Of a stretch of 64,000 nt of DNA, positions 1-9,909 are shown in pieces (position 1 is the first letter of the stretch; each line of letters begins with the position of its first letter). Under the pieces are notes generated by a model. That model saw only the letters and a list, made by a program, of their open reading frames with translations, did not search any database and had not been told where the DNA came from. This DNA comes from Armillaria gallica. Its lineage: Eukaryota; Basidiomycota; Agaricomycetes; Agaricales; Physalacriaceae. The stretch is from NCBI GenBank assembly GCA_037576215.1, contig JBANDB010000005.1, positions 1,302,001 through 1,366,000 of the forward strand, written 5' to 3'. A program made the translations under genes and the position numbers.

Positions 1-358
1 CTTGAGGCATCCCATGTCATGCATATATGTGGTCTCTGAGGATTCAGGCCCATCCCTCAGCCAATAGTTCAGTGTTGCAGGCAATGGGAATAATGACCTT
101 GGAGAATCAGTCAATGATCATGATAATCATGTCATGGCTGTCAGAGTCTGGTAGACCGGTGATCATGTCGACTGAGATGTGAGTCCATGGGCTGACGGGT
201 ACCTTGTTTGGGTGTAGTGGAGTGGCCTTTGCCTGTGTGCTCAATTTTGTTTGCTGACAAGTCTCGCATCCTTTGATGTATGCTTTGACGTCCTTCTTCA
301 TCTTGGGCCACCAGTACTCTCAGAGGACCAATTCCTTTGTCTTCTCGATTCCCGGATA
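1..358 (-). pseudogene. Ty3/gypsy integrase, zinc-binding and start of core domain
   Basis: The minus strand encodes a typical H2C2 integrase zinc-binding end: EYWWPKMKKDVKAYIKGC is followed by ETCQQTK (the CxxC pair) and then the core opening SPWTHISVDMITGLP, whose Asp is the expected first catalytic residue. A stop follows at about position 106, after which SKVIIPIACNT-like and DHIYAWHGMP-like core segments continue to the window edge with another stop. The N-terminal part of the same domain, with the His residues, lies at 6191-6400 on the far side of hAT-1. Integrase would insert retrotransposon cDNA into chromosomes; this copy is broken. Confidence 0.88.
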
Positions 359-383
359 TCCAGTGGTAAGGCATAGCACAGAT
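359..383 (+). repeat. hAT-1 left TSD (359-366) and TIR (367-383)
   Basis: TCCAGTGG is followed by TAAGGCATAGCACAGAT. The TIR pairs over all 17 bases with 6166-6182. Confidence 0.95.
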
Positions 384-589
384 GGATCTGCGGATCCATC
401 TGGAGCTGTACTACAAATAATGGTGAGACCTAAGGGCGAGATCCGCATCTGCAGATGTGGCTGTGCATGGCTACCTGTATCCAGAGCATCCGAACTGCAG
501 ATATCTGTACACCCCAGATATCTGTGGGTACCTGTCTAATGCAGATGGTTCTCATATCTGCAGACACATATCTGCAGCTATCCACTAAT

Positions 590-2900
590 TATTAATGTAT
601 ATATTCATACCCACTAAGTTTCATAATGACAGGGGAGTACAAACGACCGGAAAAATGAACAATGTGTACATATGCTTTACTTTACTTTATTGTATACTAC
701 TACTATCATATACTTCATACCAAGTAGAATTGTATGATCTGGAAACCAAAAACTTGGACAGACTGGTGAAGAAAGCATCGCATGAAGTTGTTGGGCTAAT
801 GTGGCGGGAATGGAAATCAGGTGTTGTCGTTGTCATCACCGTGATGACAAAGTTGGGAGAGAAAACAGACATGATGGCTGTGATCCCCCGTGTCAAAAAT
901 GGGGGATGCATGAAGATGGGGATTGGTTTGAACCTGGGGAGGGCAGGCGGTAGGGGTCGATGCTGGTTTTGGGCAGAGGTGGCAGTGGCAGCGCCATCTA
1001 AGCCAGCTGTCTCAGTGGTGAACTATGCATGAAAAGCAATCATACATACCAGACTAGTGTCACCGCCGTGTTCTGTTGCCTCAGCATCAAGTAGTCCAGC
1101 TTATTGCCTGTCCATCTGTCTTATTGATGTCATATGGATATCATGGTTCCCCATCAAAAATGTTGGTGGGGATATGGCATGCCGTTGAGTTCCCAAGCTG
1201 TTCTGCCCTGTTACTGAGTCGGGAGCAATCTTCAGCGTGCGTTGGACGCGAGAGTGACATGTACAATCGAGCTCCTAACACACCAACAGCAACTCAACAA
1301 TCGGAATGGAATACAAAGGTAGTACATGCACCTTTAACTGTCTAGCCTGTCACTCAATACTTGTGCAAATTGGCCTAAGTCAGATTCGTTAGCAAACATT
1401 TGGAATGGTAGGAATAGAAAAACTTTACCTCGAAACCATTGTCAAAATCGACGGCAAGAATGAGCTTGAAGGCCATAGGCTAGAGGAAGAGAATAAGCAA
1501 AGAAATAATACAGCAAAATTTTGAGCTCACCACCACGCCCAATGATGAGATGCTGATCAAGATGGTGGTCAACAATCAAGTTGATCATCGGAACCTGCCC
1601 AAATGAGCACATTTCCCATCATGAGACTATAACACATTCAAGGCGTGGGGTCGAAATTTTGTCATGTCACCATGCGAGTCCAACAAGCCCAAAGACTCAT
1701 AAATCGACTGGGAGGAGGTTGTATCCCTCCTAGCGATTGGAGATTTCACCTCTGTGTGAACATCGCAGGTTTGATGCCTGTCAGTGTACACGTTGCCGTA
1801 GTTTTGGTGTCGTCCACCGTGCCCGTATGAGTGTATTCAACGCCAAAACTGGCATTGTCGTGGGTGTGGCCATTGGATCTTGGTGCCAGGATCTTTGTCC
1901 TGGGTATTTCAGCTCCGTGGACTGTGATCCTATGAGATGGTGTCCGATATTGAATCCCTCGCAGGATCCTAGGTTATTGGCATCTCTGAATATTGTACCA
2001 AAGAGCAATTGATGCCGATGTGCATGTGGAGATTATGGGATGGGTCAGCATGGGGTAATACGAATGCAATCAATATGGATGAATGATCACACCATGGTCC
2101 GCAGTACCGATGGCAAGTGCCGTCCTGAGGCTGACATGTTTTCACCTTGCTCTTTCCTCTCCATCCTGCCTTTGACCTGCATGGGTTGGGCTCCCGGTTT
2201 GATGTTTTGTCGACAGGTTTTATCTACTTCTAGTACTCTGTCTTTTTCTGAAGGGGCTCATACGTCCATGGTTGGAAATCAGTTGACCTGAATAGGTTTT
2301 ACTGGAAGCATTGGGAAGTGGAGGGTTTCTGGCTGACACGGTATGTATGGAAGCACCGACTGACATAGAATTTGGTAGGGATATGAAAGTGAGTTTCCCT
2401 CCTGGATTCTTCAAAGGAGTTTGATCCTTATCTGCTCTCGCAGTATTATTTATCCGTTCTGTACAATGCATTTACGTGCAATCTACTGAAATATATGCCT
2501 TCAAAATATGTTATATCTGTTTCCTAAGACCTCCACCTTCTGCCAAATGATCGATTCGTCCTACACTGCCCTCACATGGTGAAACAAGTCATTCAGAAAC
2601 GGAATTTTTTTTGCAGCTCCTGATTCCAATATGTATGGCGTTCTTGAAAACAGAGTGAAGCTATGAATTTACATGGGTTTCCGAGAACATGGTAGCACAG
2701 GAATGAAATATATTTGACACCCCAACAAAGTATCCACGACTATCTACCTGATTGAGACTGGTGTTGTCTTGGATGTACATTGTTCATTAATTTGTGCATC
2801 GCTTCTTCCCTTGTGTGATGCCCATTAATGTGTTTTGTAGGCTTCTTTTGGCTTGTGTGGCAGGTCGTCTGTTGGTGTATAAAATGCCTTCAGCAATTTT
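590..2900. other. hAT-1 5' region without recognisable gene
   Basis: This 2.3-kb stretch lies between the left subterminal repeats and the transposase. The longest reading frame on the plus strand is 595-1032 (145 codons) with a hydrophobic N-terminal part (YICFTLLYCILLLSYTSY) and a Gly-rich tail. It matches nothing I recognise and may be fortuitous. Frames at 1737-2012 (+) and 2220-2471 (-) are likewise unrecognised. It could be a second hAT-1 gene that has decayed, a long untranslated region, or older insertions. Confidence 0.4.
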
Positions 2901-3070
2901 CCTCCATACCAATTCCTCTCTGCCCCATCCTCCCTAGAAACTCCTCTCGCTATGCTATCATAGCTCCCGTCAATAACAAACAAAAGACCACCGGCAAGTC
3001 GGGGTCAAAGAATTGGTCCAGCACATCCTGAAGAAAGCAGGGCAAGCAAATTGCCACCAGCGAGCCATCA

Positions 3071-5941
3071 ATGACCAATGTTCCCCAAGGCCTTATGACT
3101 GCTGCAGCAGCTCGCAAGAAGTACAAAGAAGCAAAGTACAAAGGAAAGAGTGACGAAGAGATCCTAGGTGCATTGGTCATTTGTAATTTCCTATGTGCTG
3201 TTGAACTTCTTTGCTTAGCCCTACAAATGAAAACCTGGCGATCCACTGCCTATCAACATTTCAAAACACCGGTTATCATTGAGGAAGGTGGGAAAAAGCT
3301 CTATAAATTTGTTTGCAAAGTGTGAGTCCTTTACAGTTCTGCTAGTTTATCAGTGACCATATGAGACTTAAACAGGCATCCGAACATCTCATGCAGTCAT
3401 GAAAGATTCGAAGACTCAACCGGCAATCTTAATGACCACATCAAGGTCTGCTGCCCTCAAGCAGGACCTGGACAAGCGACTATCACCACATTTGCTAGTG
3501 GCCACCTCTACGGTGCAGCTCGTTTTCGATACCTATTGGACATCTGGTGTGCTTGGCGCCATCGGCCATACAAGATAGTTTCTAATCCCAAGCTCATTGA
3601 AATATTTAGGATGCTCTATGCTAAAGTCGATATCCTGTCACCCTCAACCATTTCACGTGACATCCACAAAATGTACATGATCACGAAGGCTTGAGTAGTG
3701 GAATCCTTGCAGGTATGTTCTTTGATTCCACAAGTTAGCTCTATCTTACATACTTGATAGCAAACCCCCAGTTGCCTTCATTTTGGGATTGATGGATGGA
3801 CGTCACCCAACGTCATTTCCTACCTTGGTATCACTGTAGCCAGAGTAACCGACAGCAAATTGGAAGAATTTGTCCTTGATTATATTCGGTACGACTTCCT
3901 TTATCTATGTTCAGTGGCAACAGTTAACCAATTATTATAGTTGTACAGAGTCACACACAGGCGAGTGCATGGCAGAACAGATGATAAAGGTCCTTGACGA
4001 ATTTGGAGTGTCAAACAAGGTATGTTGGGCTGTTATTGAACATTGACCACAATTATCTGATGTTCACCCAGGGTCTCAGTTTGGTCGCAGATGGCACTGC
4101 CCCAAATGGTGTGCTTGCCGACAAGCTTGCATCTCGCATCACAACATTCCAAGGTTGCAAGTACTGTGTACGATGCCTTGACCATATTTGGGCCCTTGTC
4201 ACCAAGGTTTGCCACTACATCTGTTCTTGTTAGAGGTGTCATTACTGATGCTAGGATAGGGATTTCTTAAACAATTCAATCATGACCCAAAGAAGAATCA
4301 AGACGATGCCTTCGACAATCTTATGGATGCCAATACCACCAGTGATGATGGTGAAGATGATGATGAGAGTGATCCCAAGGAAAGTGCATACCTGGAACAC
4401 ATCCTTGATGGGCTTGACCTTGATCGTGAGGTCGACATGGATGAATCCAGGCCTGCTGTCACCACTACAGAGGCTAAGGTAGCATGCTTTGCGATATTCA
4501 AGGTAGGTCTTCACACTTTTGCCTTTGAATTGTTAGATGTTTAACAAGCTTTTAGATGACACAACTCAGTAAAAAGGCATTCAATAATGCTATCCTGCAT
4601 CAGGCAATCCTCCAGGCCTGCGAAGACCACAACATTGTGCCTATGGTCCTTATCAGGGCTGTCATCACACATTGGAACACTGTTTCCGACATGCTGCAAT
4701 GTGGCATGGACCTCAGAGAAGTTCTTGATCATGTGTGCGACATGCACAAGTTCAATGACACCCCGAGGAGCATGTGCCTCCGCTGATTTATCCTTTCAGA
4801 AGACGAATGGACTGTGCTTGAGCAGTGCTCCAAGTATCTCAACGTAAGTGGCCATTTCTTTATTGATCAGTCATAACTAACATACTATCATTGCAGAGTT
4901 TTAAAGACATGACCCTCAGGTTTTCAGTGAGTGGCAAGGCTATGATTTACGATGTCATACCAGCCATAGACAAGCTCACACACAAGCTCAAATGAGGCCA
5001 CGATAATGAGTGCTTGCATGTGGCTGTACAATTGGCGTGTTGGAATGCACTTGTGGTTTTAAATGACTACTACTCCAAAATGGATGAGTCACATATTCAC
5101 TGCACCGCTCTCAGTAAGCCATTAGTACATGATCCAATGTAACGAGTACTGATAGGAACAGTCATGCACCCCAGCCACAAGACACAATATTTCAAGACTC
5201 AAGCATAGCCTCAAGAGTGGGTTGATGAAGCCATTGAGGTGGTTCGCAACAAGTGGGCTTTTTTCAAGACACACTTTTGGATTGAGCCTGAGGGAATCAC
5301 TCTAGCAAAGTCAACTTCTTCTGCAAAGAAGGTAAGCATTTAGTTCTGTGATTGATCTATGCCAAGCTGATCTTCTTCAAGCGGAGATGTTTTACCTGGG
5401 ATGAGGACTCCGATGATAAGGAAGGCGAAGCAATCACACCGTCGATCGCAACAGCTGCGGATCCTTTGGAGCTTTATCTGCACAGTCCAGTGATTGTCAA
5501 CATCTCGGATCCCCTGTTGTACTGGACATCTCAAAATCCATCAACAAATTCACTTGCATGATTTGCTCTGGACTTCTTGTCTGTACCTGGTAAGTCTCCT
5601 TTTCTGCAGGACTACTTGTTGGGCTTATGCAATATTTTTCTATAGCCACGTCAGTGAACTGTGAATGTTCTTTCTCTGCCAGGAGTCAGAATGTCTCTCA
5701 CTTCCGGCATTCACTCTCTGACAGATCTGTACATGCTGCCACTGTTCTTGGCTCGTGGGCTTCTGTCGGGCTCATTCCCAAGAATGAAATCATTGAAGGC
5801 ATTCATATGAAAGGTCCTTGGTGGTGTGTCGAAGAAGAGGATGATAACAATGATGACAATGAAGAAGCAAGTGATGAAGGTAATGGGGATAGTGACAATG
5901 ATGATGTTGTCATCATGGGGGGTGATAATGTTAATATTTAG
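3071..5941 (+). pseudogene. hAT-1 transposase, multi-exon, with in-frame stops
   Basis: The product would cut and rejoin hAT-1 ends in the nucleus. Exon 1 (3071-3321) ends at a GTGAGT donor and joins an exon from about 3376, giving a BED-like finger (FVCKVHPNISCSHERF followed by LNDHIKVCCP). Next come the first catalytic Asp in FGIDGWTSPN (about 3791), the second-Asp region LVADGTAPNGVLADKL (4080-4130), CVRCLDHIWALV matching the hAT CxxH block, an acidic insert (4320-4440), a Trp block AVITHWNTVSDM (4650-4700), and the C-terminal dimerisation domain (DPLLYWTSQNPS, then SVNCECSFSARS, 5510-5760) with an acidic tail to 5941. About nine short introns are implied. TGA at about 3693 and 4783 and TAG near 5200 break the frame, so the copy is probably inactive. 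Family assignment is firm; exon limits are approximate. Confidence 0.88.
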
Positions 5942-6165
5942 ATAGTCTTCACTTTGTCTTCATGCTCCCTATGTACATCTTTTTCTTGCATTCAACTTTA
6001 GGTTTTCAGCAGTGTACAGATGCGGATATCTGCAGGAAAGTCGGTCAATTCAAGGTCTTGTATCTGTATCCGCCGGATACAGATGCCTGCGGGTGGATGC
6101 CAAAAATGTATCTGAACTGCGGATTTTGTGCCGGATATCCATTTGGCTATCTGTGGGCCATCCGG

Positions 6166-6190
6166 ATCTGTGCTATGCCTTATCCAGTGG
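6166..6190 (-). repeat. hAT-1 right TIR (6166-6182) and TSD (6183-6190)
   Basis: ATCTGTGCTATGCCTTA is the exact reverse complement of the left terminus and is followed by the second TCCAGTGG. Confidence 0.95.
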
Positions 6191-6480
6191 TGATATGATC
6201 ATGGAACTGGGAAATAATCTCGCCCTGTAGAGAGCGTTTTCAGAGCACATAGATTTGTCTGTCATACTGAAGGAGTCTGCCTTGGTGAGAGATCCCTCGT
6301 TCATGATTGAGGGATGTGGCAATGCCTTCATCCCACAGGTCTTCTTGTTGAGTGGCTTCCTTGATTCTCTGGTGTACTTCGCTAGTCGTTGGCATTACAA
6401 GCACTCGAAAGTGCGCAGGCTGGAGGATGACGATGTTGTTGTTGTCATCCTTGCCCTGGTCATGGTCGTCTCATCTGAAA
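6191..6480 (-). pseudogene. Gypsy integrase N-terminal segment, upstream side of hAT-1
   Basis: The minus strand reads HFRVLVMPTTSEVHQRIKEA and then a segment with HDHITTG just before the hAT-1 insertion point; this is the region between RNase H and the HHCC finger of gypsy integrases. At least one stop (near 6230) is present. It continues across hAT-1 into 1-358. Confidence 0.75.
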
Positions 6481-6900
6481 AGTAGGTCAGCTTTCTTGTT
6501 GAGGGTGCTGGGCTTGTGTTATAAAATGAAGTGATACTCTGTGAGCTCAGTGACCCAGCGGGCCTGTCATTGGTTTAGCTTCTGAGGGAGTTAGAAATAC
6601 TGGAGGTTCTGATGATCCATCCAGATTTCTACATCCTTGGTGGCACCCATAAGGTAGTGCCGCCATTCTCACAAGGCAAGCATGATTGCAAGCAATTCCT
6701 TGTCATAGATCTCATAGTTTTGTTCCGTGATGCTGAGTGCCTTGGACATGAAAACCACCAGGTGCCAGACTCTGTTCTGTTGCTGGCTGAGGATGGTGCT
6801 GACTGTGCCTTTGCTGGCATTGGCTTCGACTCAGAACAGGTTGTTGTTGTTTGGGATAGCAAGGATCACATCTTCAGCCATGCACCATTTCAACTTGTTG
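6481..6900 (-). pseudogene. Gypsy RNase H domain
   Basis: Minus-strand segments read LVVFMSKALSITEQNYEIYD, KELLAIMLALWEWRHYLMG and then VEIWMDHQNLQYF, which is the RNase H block that trails the RT in Ty3/gypsy pol. The Glu (DKELLAI) and the third acidic residue (WMDHQ) are present. The first catalytic Asp is replaced by Asn (VEANAS where the family has DAS, about 6810-6830). Stops occur after the Tyr-Phe of the last block and before VEANAS. The domain would degrade the RNA of the RNA/DNA hybrid; this copy should be inactive. Confidence 0.85.
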
Positions 6901-7710
6901 AAGGCTTTCTCTTGGGCATCTCCCCACTTCCATTCCGCATTTCCCATAAGCTGTGTGAGTGGGCATATGACTCTTGAGTACATTTTGATGAATTTTCAGT
7001 AGAAATTTGTGAATCTGAGGAACGACTGTAGCTCCTTCCTTCAGGGTGTTGGCCATTCAGCGATCCCTGCAATCTTGACTGGGTCTATGCAAATGGAGTC
7101 TTAGCTGATGATAACACTGAGGTACTCTATCTCGAGAACCTTGAATTTGCACTTCTCTGCCTTGAGGAATAACTTGTTTTCCTGAAGGTGTTGCAGGATG
7201 CGTTTCATGATCTGTCAGTGCTCCCCCAGGTCTTTGGGGAAGATCAGAATGTCGTCCAAGTAGATGGTGACCTTGCCTTCAGCAATCAGGTCCTTGAAGT
7301 TGTTGTTCATCATCCACTGGAATGTTGCGGGCAAGTTCATGAGCCCGAAGAACATGACAGTTGGCTTGAAGAGCCCTCGGTTCATACAGAAGGCAGCTTT
7401 TTCTTCATCTCCTTCCTTGATTCAGATGTTGATGTATCCCCAACAGACATTGAGTTTCATGAAGTACTTCACACCGTGAAGCTTGTCAATGAGTTCAGAG
7501 ATGAGTGGTAACAGGTAACAATTCTTAATGGTCATCTCATTGAGCTTGTGGTAATCCTGTATGGGTTGAAGAGTGCCATCATTTTTCTTGACGAAGAAGA
7601 AGGGTGACATGAAGGGGGACTTGGAGGGATGGATGCATCCGGACTCCAAGTTCTTGTCAAGCTGTTCCTGTTTGTTTCGGTTCAGAGGGTAGACCTTGCA
7701 GTCCAAGGTC
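6880..7710 (-). pseudogene. Gypsy reverse transcriptase
   Basis: Read from 7710 downward, the minus strand gives the RT opening (CIHPSKSPFMSPFFFVKKND, then GTLQPIQDYHKLNEMTIKN), motif A (FMKLNVCWGYINI) and the catalytic box IYLDDILIF with YLDD codons at 7251-7262. It continues through the thumb (LHQLQENKLF-like, GIAEWPTP). Motif A normally carries a catalytic Asp (KLDV); here it is Asn (KLNV), so polymerase activity is probably lost even though YLDD is intact. Stops interrupt the thumb (after VIIS and before ESLQ). The RT would copy element RNA in virus-like particles. Confidence 0.9.
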
Positions 7711-7749
7711 GACTTCGTGTTAGGGATGAGCTCAATGGCATGGTCCCAT

Positions 7750-8340
7750 AGCTTTCATTTGGGGAGTTCGTTGAAGTTCTCATTGGAGAACAGGTTGCAG
7801 AAGGAGTGGTAGTGTTCCAGTACCATTTCCTTGAAAGTCTTCTTGGCCTTGTTGGCATTAGCCTTGGCCACAAGGTCATTAGCGTGGTGCATTGTGTGAA
7901 TGACCAGTTCCTCTTCCATTTGGATGGTGAGAATAGTATTGCCTTCTTCAAGTTCTTCGTCCCAATGGTTGTTGGGATCAGCATCAGAGAGTTCAATGTG
8001 GTTCTTGACACACTGACAGCACCTGAAGATGACGCTACCGGTCTTCCAGTTGATACTCAGGTTATGGTGCTTGAGCCAATCGTGCCCAAGGTAGATGTCC
8101 TTTGTCCCAAGGTCAGTGATGGTGAGGTCGATGTGTTCAGCATGTTCACCGATTGTCATGTGGAATTCTGCAATTTCAGTGATGTTGCTACCCTTGTTTC
8201 AGGTTCCGTCTGCATTGTATACTGGGATGGGGGCAATTATCTTTTGGGTTTCAAGTCGGTGCTTCTGCACAAAGGCATGGTTTACCATGCTTCCAGTACA
8301 CCTTCTGTCTGTGAGTGTCTTCATTGTCAGTGCCTGAGTC
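7750..8340 (-). pseudogene. Gypsy aspartic protease (retropepsin-like)
   Basis: The minus strand reads LTDRRCTGSMVNHAFVQKH, then IAPIPVYNADGT and, after a stop, MTIGEHAEHIDLTITDLG and DIYLGHDWLKHHN. The last block (LGxDWL) is the characteristic flap-to-C-terminal region of gypsy gag-asp proteases. The active-site Asp is present, but the family D-S/T-G triplet reads D-R-R, so catalysis is unlikely. Neighbouring RT follows in the same direction with the usual spacer. Confidence 0.83.
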
Positions 8341-8399
8341 CCAGTGCACGGGTTCAGTCAGACTTCGAGCATGAAGTCGTTTGCGGTGTCTTTGTGTCA

Positions 8400-9860
8400 G
8401 TGAATGTACTGAATTGGTTTGCAGAGTTCATAGAAGCATTCTCTGGCAATCTCCTGGTCATTTCGGAGTTCATTGAGAAGCTCATCCATGAGCTCCCCAA
8501 GTCAGTCCCTGTGCATCCATACACAAAGGGCAGCATGAGCGGTGTTGTTGCTGCATGCTTCACAGATGGCTCGTAGTGTCCAGTCAACCTCGAAAGGCTT
8601 CATCCATTGGTGAGGGACCTCCTGAGCCTTTGTGCTAGCTGCAGAGGGTGTAGCTACTGTTGGCGAGGTCACCTCAACCCCCTCGTTAGGGAGTGGTTTC
8701 ATTGTAGTAGGTGGTGTTTCTGATGGAGTCAGAAGCACTACGGCGCAAGGCTTCAGGGAGATCATAGGGCTTCCTGCAGCAAGCCATCTGTTGAAGGACA
8801 TGTCCTCATCCTCATCAGGTACTTCTATCATGGTTACCTGATGCCCCCCTTTACCACCTGGGTGCTAGCTGCTTCTATCCATTCAGCTGTCTTGGTCGGG
8901 GCTGTTACGCATCCAACAGTTCTTGCTACTCGCTGGTCTTCGCTGATGTCACCAATGGGAGATTTACTACTCAGCAAGCCTCGCTGGACCTTGGGGCCAT
9001 CCACAGGGTGGACAGTGGGCTGGTAGGAGTCTCAAACCCCTTTGGGTTGAGCCCTGGAACCTGCTCCCTCAGGACTTAGCAGGTTGTTCTGCCCCATTGG
9101 GGATCTGTCAGCATCAGTGCAGTCAGTCGTCCTTGTTGTTACCACTGTGCCCACGGTTCACATGTTTTCATGGCAAGGCCAGCTCATTTCATTGGCGCTC
9201 TGTCCTGCTAGGGGAACTACACATTCACATGTAGCCACCTTTCCAGAGGTTGCACTAGGCACTTGCTCTGTCCTATCCAGTTGGGTGTTCGTCACTGTGT
9301 GCACTCCAGAGGAGCCACTTGACTGGCGCTTCACCGTTATGATGGGTGTTGCTGTGGTGGGCAACTTTCCAGCAGATGCTTTCACTCACAATGAGTTACT
9401 TGACCACTGCTTAGCTGGTCATGTTGTTGAGGTTTCCCCCACTTCAGCATGCATCAAGGGGCCCACAGCTATCCCTGCTTTTGGGGGAGTCGGGTTATCT
9501 AAAAAGTCGTTAGTCATGTCCTGAAGAACGTCGTATCTGTTGGTCAATTCTAATACTGGTGGTGGGTCTGAAGAAGAAGTCGATAAATGGCGTGTAGGCC
9601 ATATATTTGAAGTCGTAGTAACTGCCCTAGCATGTGTAGGGTGGGGTATATCTGAATGCGTTGTAGGTAAAATGTCTGTATGTAAAAAAGAAGTGTCAGA
9701 CTGGCCGACAGGGGAAGAGAGCACACCAGTATTTAAGTCCTTGGTTGTTGCAGTGGAGTCAGGCACCTGATGACCTAATCTTTTACCTCCTTGATCTTGG
9801 TATCCTTGGAGAGTGGCACTTCGGCTATCTCCATTGCACAGACCTCCACCTTCTTGTTCA
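8400..9860 (-). pseudogene. Gypsy gag-pol linker, low-complexity Ser/Thr/Pro-rich
   Basis: Between the CCHC knuckle and the protease the minus strand has long open segments rich in Ser, Thr and Pro (for example within 8502-8831 and 9419-9850). One block reads FEVDWTLRAICEACSNNTAH, which resembles a conserved pre-protease stretch. Several frames must be joined to read through. No enzymatic motif is visible; the role is probably part of gag or the junction. Confidence 0.6.
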
Positions 9861-9864
9861 TCAG

Positions 9865-9906
9865 GCAATCCCTGCTGAGATGCCCCTGCTTCCCACACCA
9901 GAAGCA
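9865..9906 (-). other. CCHC zinc knuckle of gypsy gag (nucleocapsid)
   Basis: Minus-strand codons give CFWCGKQGHLSRDC, a perfect CX2CX4HX4C knuckle. It is the RNA-binding signature of retroelement nucleocapsid and marks the end of gag. The residues are all intact here despite decay around it. The surrounding reading frame differs from the longest open frame at this place, showing a frameshift in gag. Confidence 0.92.
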
Positions 9907-9909
9907 CAG

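Larger units (their letters stand above)
367..6182 (+). mobile_element. hAT-1: full-length hAT DNA transposon inserted in gypsy integrase
   Basis: Both ends are visible. Perfect 17-bp terminal inverted repeats begin TAAGGCATAGCACAGAT at 367 and end with its reverse complement at 6182. A perfect 8-bp duplication TCCAGTGG flanks them at 359-366 and 6183-6190. An 8-bp duplication is the hallmark of hAT elements, and the internal transposase (3071-5941) is hAT-type. Length is 5816 bp. The subterminal regions (380-590 and 6010-6165) are crowded with ATCTGCAG and GGATATC words, which in hAT elements act as transposase-binding repeats (known for the family, inferred here). Confidence 0.95.

Noticed and set aside
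7806..8576. 256-codon plus-strand ORF, the longest in the window
   Set aside because: It lies antisense to the gypsy protease and linker, whose motifs (LGHDWL, CTGSMVNH) clearly belong to the minus strand.
9084..9524. 146-codon plus-strand ORF with hydrophobic composition
   Set aside because: It is the antisense of the Ser/Thr/Pro-rich gypsy gag-pol linker; no motif of its own.
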